A DNA stretch of 5,308 bases from a bacterium (GTDB lineage: Bacteria; Fidelibacterota; Marinisomatia; Marinisomatales; Marinisomataceae), in the NCBI GenBank assembly GCA_023255095.1, contig JALRJJ010000061.1, positions 1-5,308 of the forward strand, written 5' to 3'. Under the pieces are notes generated by a model. That model did no database searches, had not been told where the DNA came from, and saw only the letters and a list, made by a program, of their open reading frames with translations. Below are positions 1 through 3,970 of the stretch, one piece after another (the first letter of the stretch is position 1; each line of letters begins with the position of its first letter). The position numbers and the translations under genes are program-made.

Positions 1-180
1 ATTACTGAAATCGATTATAAAGATACCAAGCTTTTATATAGATTTATTAATGATCAGGGAAAAATAACGCCAAGAAGAGTAACTGGAACATCTAGCAAAA
101 TGCATCGTAAACTAGTTAATGCTATCAAAAGAGCAAGAAATATTGCGTTGCTTCCTTTTGCTGCAATTGATAAGGACTAA
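1..180 (+). CDS. rpsR: Ribosomal protein bS18, 3' part (5' end outside window)
   Basis: Reading frame 1 is open from the window edge to TAA at 178-180 and gives 59 residues. The stretch DYKDTKLLYRFINDQGKITPRRVTG followed by KLVNAIKRARNIALLPF matches the conserved core of S18, including the R-x-T-G and AIKRAR...LLP signatures. S18 binds 16S rRNA on the 30S platform together with S6. About 15-25 N-terminal residues are missing to the left. The C-terminal tail AAIDKD differs from the YTD/YVV type common in Proteobacteria. It sits 3 bases before rplI, the usual rpsF-rpsR-rplI order, so co-transcription is expected; rpsF should lie just left of the window. Confidence 0.95.
   Translation: MTEIDYKDTKLLYRFINDQGKITPRRVTGTSSKMHRKLVNAIKRARNIALLPFAAIDKD
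172..176 (+). promoter_or_regulatory. Shine-Dalgarno site of rplI
   Basis: AAGGA lies 7 bases before the ATG at 184, inside the last codons of rpsR. It supports that start and coupled translation of the two ribosomal protein genes. It is the only convincing Shine-Dalgarno sequence I see in the window; the lrp, glutamine synthetase, mutY and plsC-like starts have none. Confidence 0.7.
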
Positions 181-183
181 AAT

Positions 184-630
184 ATGAAAATTATTCTAAT
201 TAAAGACGTAGAAAACCTAGGAAGTGCGGGCGATATCAAAGAAGTCAAATCAGGGTATGCTAGAAATTTTTTGATTCCAAACAAACTAGCAACCCAATTT
301 ACTGAAGGAAAGCTTAGCTCATTAAATCAGGAAATTGCAGAAGAAGAAAGAAAGATAAATCGAGATGCTAAAAATATTTCTAAGATATTAAAGCAAATAG
401 ATGGACTCACTTTTGAGACTACCATGAAAACCGGAGAAGACGATAAGGTTTTTGGATCTATTACTAAACAAGATTTGGTAGATTTTTTAAGTGAAAACGG
501 CGTTAATCTAGATAAAAGAAACATAGATTTAGTTTCCCCAATTAAGAATCTTGGAGAGCACAATATTCCCGTGGTTTTTAGCTCAGAGCTAAAGGGAGAG
601 CTAAAAGTTATTTGCTCAAAAGAAAGCTAA
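184..630 (+). CDS. rplI: Ribosomal protein bL9
   Basis: This 148-residue protein has the full family length (usually about 147-150). The N-terminal 23S rRNA-binding domain carries the L9 signature: KDVENLGSAGDIKEV at about 8-21, then GYARNFLIPNKLA at about 24-36. A long lysine/glutamate-rich connecting helix follows (about 42-73), then the C-terminal domain starting at VFGSITKQDL. L9 sits at the base of the L1 stalk on the 50S subunit and helps translational fidelity. The ATG is preceded by AAGGA and is 3 bases after the rpsR stop. The end is tight: its TAA overlaps the TAG of the gene on the other strand, with no visible terminator. In many bacteria dnaB follows; here it does not. Confidence 0.97.
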   Translation: MKIILIKDVENLGSAGDIKEVKSGYARNFLIPNKLATQFTEGKLSSLNQEIAEEERKINRDAKNISKILKQIDGLTFETTMKTGEDDKVFGSITKQDLVDFLSENGVNLDKRNIDLVSPIKNLGEHNIPVVFSSELKGELKVICSKES

Positions 631-1070
631 CGATTTTTATCTAGTACTATTTTTTGTTTTTTACAGGTTGAGCAAAAATAGTACATGTCTTTATATGGAG
701 ATTCAATCGTTTGACAATTTGATTCTGGACAACCAAAGATATACTTTATTTTTTCTTCTAAGGATGCATTTTTATTTAAACCTGTACTTGCCTTGCGAAG
801 CCAATTTCTAAAAAAAGCCTTATAATCTTTTTTTCGTTTATTGTTGGCGCTTAACCAGTCAAGCATTTTTTCCAATTCTTCTTTCACATTAACTCCAGGA
901 AACTTCTCTGACCATTGAAGTAAATTTTGTTTTATGTCAGCTATCTGTAAGCTTTTTCCAGGAAGGCTATTTTTGCTTTTTGGATCTAGTTTTTCAAGCC
1001 TTTTTTCCAACACTTCAATTCTTAAAAGCAGATCTTCAGCTGTGACTATTTTTTTATTTTTATTATCCAT
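627..1070 (-). CDS. Unknown protein with FRNWLRKA-type helical region and four-Cys C-terminus
   Basis: From the ATG at 1070 the product is 147 residues. An in-frame ATG at 1103 would add 11 AT-rich, non-conserved-looking residues and leave only 16 bases to the divergent lrp, so I prefer 1070. Residues about 10-29 (LLLRIEVLEKRLEKL) look like a short coiled coil. The middle reads WSEKFPGVNVKEELEKMLDWL...KKDYKAFFRNWLRKA; this FPGV-ELxKMxxWL...F-NWLxxA pattern resembles, from memory, a helical segment near the C-terminus of phage/plasmid replication-type proteins. The C-terminus has Cys at about 114, 119, 133 and 136 (C-X4-C-X13-C-X2-C), suiting a zinc ribbon, so nucleic-acid binding is possible. 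It is convergent with rplI, overlapping it by 4 bases. Coding is supported by the amphipathic periodicity and ordered cysteines; function is not known. Confidence 0.72.
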   Translation of the reverse strand: MDNKNKKIVTAEDLLLRIEVLEKRLEKLDPKSKNSLPGKSLQIADIKQNLLQWSEKFPGVNVKEELEKMLDWLSANNKRKKDYKAFFRNWLRKASTGLNKNASLEEKIKYIFGCPESNCQTIESPYKDMYYFCSTCKKQKIVLDKNR

Positions 1071-1119
1071 GTTTTGAATAATTAATTTATAAAGATTTAA
1101 CAATTAATTATATTTTAAT
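1071..1119. promoter_or_regulatory. Divergent intergenic promoter region
   Basis: These 49 bases separate the unknown minus-strand gene from lrp and are almost entirely A/T. On the plus strand there is a TATAAA at 1088-1093 and a TTGAAT at 1074-1079, but they are too close together to be one standard promoter. Neither start has a Shine-Dalgarno sequence. By layout, promoters for both genes must lie here or inside the flanking coding ends. Lrp-family genes are often autoregulated, so an operator may be present, but base composition makes any motif call unreliable. Confidence 0.3.
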
Positions 1120-1572
1120 ATGATTGATAAAGTTGATAAAAAAATCCTTTCAATTCTTCAAGAGAATTCAAGAAGCTCTTCAAGTTATATAGCTAAGAAA
1201 ACAAATTTATCTACCCCAACGATTATAGAAAGAATTAAAAAAATGACTGATGCTGGAGTAATAAAAGGGTTTTCTGCAATAGTTAGTCCAAAATTATTGG
1301 GTCTAGATTTAACGGCCTTCGTTTTTGTACATAGTGACAACTCAAATAATTATAAAAATTTTATAAAAAACGTTGAGAAGTGTACAGATATTTACGAATG
1401 TTACTCCATTACAGGTTCAGGTTCTCATATGTTAAAGGTGATTGTGAAGAACTCACAAGCCCTTGAAGATCTTTTATACGAAATTCAATCTTGGCCCGGA
1501 GTGTCTCGCACACAGACTAACTTGGTTTTATCCACCTACAAAAACAATAAACATATCAAGTTAAATATTTAA
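1120..1572 (+). CDS. Lrp/AsnC-family transcriptional regulator
   Basis: The 150-residue product has the family's usual length and two-part build. Residues about 2-50 form the winged helix-turn-helix: DKVDKKILSILQENSRSS, then IAKKTNLSTPTIIERIKKM as helix-turn-helix, then the AGVIKGFSAIV strand. Residues about 63-140 form the RAM ligand-binding/oligomerisation domain, with ECYSITGSGSHMLKVIV matching the conserved 'G-x-x-D/H-x-LLKV' turn and WPGVSRTQTNLVLST the closing segment. Such proteins form dimers to octamers, bind AT-rich DNA and respond to amino acids. The gene stands alone on its strand and is followed after 73 bases by glutamine synthetase, a plausible target. Whether it is a global Lrp or a local regulator cannot be told. 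The upstream region is AT-only and shows no Shine-Dalgarno site. Confidence 0.93.
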   Translation: MIDKVDKKILSILQENSRSSSSYIAKKTNLSTPTIIERIKKMTDAGVIKGFSAIVSPKLLGLDLTAFVFVHSDNSNNYKNFIKNVEKCTDIYECYSITGSGSHMLKVIVKNSQALEDLLYEIQSWPGVSRTQTNLVLSTYKNNKHIKLNI

Positions 1573-1600
1573 GTTTTTTGTTTTAATATTCATTATTTAA

Positions 1601-1626
1601 TAAATAAATTTGATAATATTTATTTA
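1601..1626 (+). promoter_or_regulatory. Inverted repeat around a -10-like box upstream of glutamine synthetase
   Basis: TAAATAAAT (1601-1609) and its exact complement ATTTATTTA (1618-1626) are separated by 8 bases that contain GATAAT (1612-1617), a 5-of-6 match to the bacterial -10 element preceded by TTT. A transcript from it would start about 1624 and have a leader near 20 bases. A dimeric regulator bound to both arms would cover the promoter; the adjacent lrp gene makes Lrp a candidate. No good -35 is visible at 17 bases, and in such AT-rich DNA a 9-bp palindrome can arise by chance. It lacks the GC stem expected of a terminator for lrp. Confidence 0.3.
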
Positions 1627-1645
1627 AAAAATGACGTTAAGTTAA

Positions 1646-2659
1646 ATGAAAATAAAAGCTGAATATATTTGGATAGATGGTGTAAAGCCAACATCAGGTC
1701 TTAGGTCTAAAACAAAAATTTTGAACTTTATTCCTTCAAAAATTTCAGAGCTTCCAACTTGGGGTTTTGATGGATCTAGCACAAGCCAAGCAGAGGGAGG
1801 TGATAGCGACTGCAAGCTTAACCCAGTTTGGATGTGTAAAGATCCTATTAGAGGAGAAGATAATATTTTGGTTTTATGTGAAGTTTTAAACCCCAATGGA
1901 ACCCCCCATTCTACAAACACTAGAAGACCCTTAGAAAACATTGAAAATCAATTTAATCATTTATCCCCGCTCTTTGGCATAGAGCAAGAATATGTCCTAA
2001 TGGACCAACACAGGCCCGCCGGTTGGCCCAATGAGGGTTACCCTGCAAGACCGCAAGGCCCTTACTATTGTGCTGTTGGATCTGAAAATGTTTCTGCTAG
2101 AAACATGGTTGAAGATCACATGGATTTGTGTTTAGATGCAGGAATAGAAATATCTGGAATCAACGCAGAGGTAATGTTGGGTCAATGGGAGTACCAGGTG
2201 GGTCCACTGCCAGGTTTAGAGGTCGCAGACCAACTTTGGGTGGCTAGATGGCTTTTAGAAAGAGTAGGCGAAGACTATGGTCTTTGGCCTAACCTACACC
2301 CTAAACCAATCAAAGGAGATTGGAATGGTTCAGGGGCTCATATCAATTTTAGTACAAAACCAATGAGAGAAAAAAATGGAATTAGCGTAATCGAAAAAGC
2401 CTGTGAGAAGCTTGGAGAGAACGTTGACTACCATATTTCTCTATATGGGGCCTTCAACGAAGAGCGATTAACCGGAAAGCATGAAACATGCAGTATTAAA
2501 GAGTTTCGGTATGGAGTAAGCGATAGAGGGGCATCTATTCGAATTCCAATGGATGTCTCTATTGAAAAAAGAGGATACCTTGAAGACAGAAGGCCTGCGT
2601 CAAATGTTGACCCTTATTTAGCATGTTATGCACTAATTAAAACAACTTGCGAAAAATAA
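1646..2659 (+). CDS. Type II glutamine synthetase (GSII)
   Basis: This 337-residue enzyme makes glutamine from glutamate, ammonia and ATP in the cytoplasm. It is the eukaryote-like GSII form, shorter than the ~470-residue GSI. The beta-grasp N-terminus is AEYIWIDGVKPTSGLRSKTK (5-24), then WGFDGSSTSQAEG (39-51). Metal/substrate residues lie in FGIEQEYVLMD (110-120), GINAEVMLGQWEYQVGP (171-187), DWNGSGAHINFST (225-237), RLTGKHETCSIKEFRYGVSDRGASIRIP (274-301) and YLEDRRPASNVDPY (311-324). All expected catalytic Glu, His and Arg positions appear present; MLGQ replaces the commoner MPGQ. GSII lacks the adenylylation tyrosine loop of GSI, so control should be transcriptional or by feedback. An in-frame stop at 1643-1645 directly before the ATG fixes the start, though no Shine-Dalgarno site is seen. 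glnII or glnA are both used for this family, so I give no symbol. Confidence 0.95.
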   Translation: MKIKAEYIWIDGVKPTSGLRSKTKILNFIPSKISELPTWGFDGSSTSQAEGGDSDCKLNPVWMCKDPIRGEDNILVLCEVLNPNGTPHSTNTRRPLENIENQFNHLSPLFGIEQEYVLMDQHRPAGWPNEGYPARPQGPYYCAVGSENVSARNMVEDHMDLCLDAGIEISGINAEVMLGQWEYQVGPLPGLEVADQLWVARWLLERVGEDYGLWPNLHPKPIKGDWNGSGAHINFSTKPMREKNGISVIEKACEKLGENVDYHISLYGAFNEERLTGKHETCSIKEFRYGVSDRGASIRIPMDVSIEKRGYLEDRRPASNVDPYLACYALIKTTCEK

Positions 2660-3699
2660 AAAAGAATAATTTTTCAAAAAATCTGCTTCAATGGTTTCAT
2701 TTAAACAAAAGAAACCTTCCTTGGAGAAAAAATAGAACCCCGTATTCTGTTTGGATTTCTGAAATGATGTTGCAACAAACGCAAGCCAAAACTGTGATTC
2801 CATTTTATAATAAATGGATGAAAAAATTTCCAAACATTCAATCCTTAAAAAGTGCAAAAATAGAGGAGGTCTTAAAGAGCTGGGAAGGTCTAGGCTACTA
2901 TTCAAGGTGTCACAATATTTATGGGGCAGCAAAAAATCTTGACAGTATTCCCAATACATATGAAGAATTAATTTCTTTGCCTGGCGTAGGCGATTATACA
3001 GCCAAAGCTATCCTCTCGATTGCTTATAAAAAAAAATATGTTGGAATAGACACTAACTTGCAAAGAGTTGCCAGTAGATATCTTGGTATTAAAAATTTAA
3101 CAAAAAAAAATCTTCAAAGAATTTCAATCGTCCTGGAGAAAAACCAACCTGAAGACAGCCCGGGAGATTACAATGAAGCCCTTATGGATTTAGGAAGACA
3201 TGTTTGTACTTCAACAAAAACGTTATGCACAAAATGCCCCTTGGTTGCTGGGTGTAAGGCAGTAAAATCAAAGAACCCCCTCTTATATCCGCTGCCAATA
3301 AAGAGAACAAAAAAGATAAAAGTTCAGGCTGCAGTTTGTTGTATTTTCAACAAAAAAAAACAAATACTCTTACAAAAAAGAGAAAACACCAGACTGCTTT
3401 CAGGACTTTGGGAGTTTCCTGGGGGAAAGTTGGAAAAAAATGAAACCCCTATTAAAGCCGTTAAGAGAGAAATAGAAGAAGAAATTAAAGTTAAAATTAG
3501 GAAACCGAAATATTGTGGACTAATTAAACACTCTTATTCTTCCTACAATGTAGAGATCCATGTTTTTATGGTTTTTTTAGATGATACCACTATAATTAAC
3601 GACAACAAAAAATTAAAATGGGTGTTCGAAAAAAATTTAATAAATTTCGCAATGCCCAAAGCTAACCATAAAATAATAAGCTTATTAAACCAATACTAA
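2647..3699 (+). CDS. mutY: Adenine DNA glycosylase MutY with intact Nudix-box C-terminal domain
   Basis: MutY removes adenine mispaired with 8-oxoguanine. The 350 residues match E. coli MutY length. The HhH-GPD domain (about 10-185) has LPWRKNRTPYSVWISEMMLQQTQ with catalytic Glu39, the hairpin LPGVGDYTA (111-119) and catalytic Asp135 in VGIDTNLQRVASR. Cys187-X6-Cys194-X2-Cys197-X5-Cys203 is the [4Fe-4S] ligand set. The C-terminal domain (about 225-350) holds GLWEFPGG and a Nudix box from Gly260 through Glu266 to R274-E-I-E-E-E279; only the late Gly is changed (Lys281). In most MutY proteins this box is degenerate. The 8-oxoG-sensing F-S-H loop aligns with Y297-S298-S299. The only sensible start is TTG at 2647, overlapping the glutamine synthetase gene by 13 bases, or an ATA at 2656; no ATG precedes the catalytic motif. 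Three A9 runs occur within the gene. Confidence 0.95.
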   Translation: MRKIKKNNFSKNLLQWFHLNKRNLPWRKNRTPYSVWISEMMLQQTQAKTVIPFYNKWMKKFPNIQSLKSAKIEEVLKSWEGLGYYSRCHNIYGAAKNLDSIPNTYEELISLPGVGDYTAKAILSIAYKKKYVGIDTNLQRVASRYLGIKNLTKKNLQRISIVLEKNQPEDSPGDYNEALMDLGRHVCTSTKTLCTKCPLVAGCKAVKSKNPLLYPLPIKRTKKIKVQAAVCCIFNKKKQILLQKRENTRLLSGLWEFPGGKLEKNETPIKAVKREIEEEIKVKIRKPKYCGLIKHSYSSYNVEIHVFMVFLDDTTIINDNKKLKWVFEKNLINFAMPKANHKIISLLNQY

Positions 3700-3700
3700 A

Positions 3701-3970
3701 GTGATTAAAAAAATTCTTTCACTTTTTGTTTATATTTTTTTTGTTCCAATATTTTTTTTAGCAATGTTTTTAGGAATTATTCTGTCATATTTTACCCACC
3801 CAAGAAATACTTATTATCCCCTAATCCCGCTTTTTTCTAGGCTTTTAATGGCAGTTTCGCTTCAAAAATTTTCTGTTAAAGGATCAGCGCCCCCCAAAAA
3901 AGAGGGGCCATTTATATTTATGTTTAATCACGAATCAATGTATTCACAGAGCTCTTCGAGGCTTGGATAG
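3701..3970 (+). pseudogene. PlsC-like acyltransferase, 5' fragment cut at a junction
   Basis: GTG at 3701, one base after the mutY stop, opens a frame of 89 residues. Residues about 4-31 are a strongly hydrophobic membrane segment. After a basic/aromatic linker comes GPFIFMFNHESMY (69-81), matching the start of the acyltransferase NHX4D motif of 1-acyl-glycerol-3-phosphate acyltransferases (PlsC, phosphatidic acid synthesis at the inner membrane). The expected Asp is replaced by Ser82, and the last eight residues (SQSSSRLG) are just metH antisense read to a stop. PlsC proteins are usually about 230-260 residues, so roughly two thirds, including the FPEG-type motif, is absent. True homology ends at 3943. 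The fragment alone cannot be an active acyltransferase. The exact family member (PlsC or a relative) cannot be told from the N-terminus. Confidence 0.75.

Noticed and set aside
577..593. Perfect 7-bp inverted repeat TTTAGCT-CAG-AGCTAAA near the end of rplI as a terminator
   Set aside because: It lies inside the coding sequence of the L9 C-terminus, is AT-rich with a 3-base loop, and has no T-run after it. The neighbouring 9-base direct repeat (AGAGCTAAA at 585 and 597) simply encodes the ELKG-ELKV repeat.
1071..1103. Upstream ATG at 1103 as the start of the unknown minus-strand gene
   Set aside because: It would add LNLYKLIIQN-type residues made of AT-only DNA, lacks a Shine-Dalgarno site, and leaves only 16 bases for two divergent promoters. 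It cannot be fully excluded.
2633..2959. Antisense open frame over the start of mutY (and similar antisense frames at 327-563, 1642-1941, 4250-4486, 5045-5251)
   Set aside because: Each lies wholly or mainly opposite a strongly conserved gene, has low-complexity or Ser/Phe-rich composition typical of antisense reading, and shows no recognisable motif.
3889..3908. GCCCC...GGGGC hairpin in the plsC-like fragment
   Set aside because: It falls in codons for the APPKKEGP linker, has only 5 paired bases and no T-run, and is upstream of the conserved NHESMY motif, so it is not a terminator or junction-linked element.
3701..3970. The 89-residue frame as a genuine small membrane protein
   Set aside because: The N-terminal membrane segment followed by FNHES is the standard start of PlsC-type acyltransferases, and the last eight residues are metH antisense, so it is a fragment.
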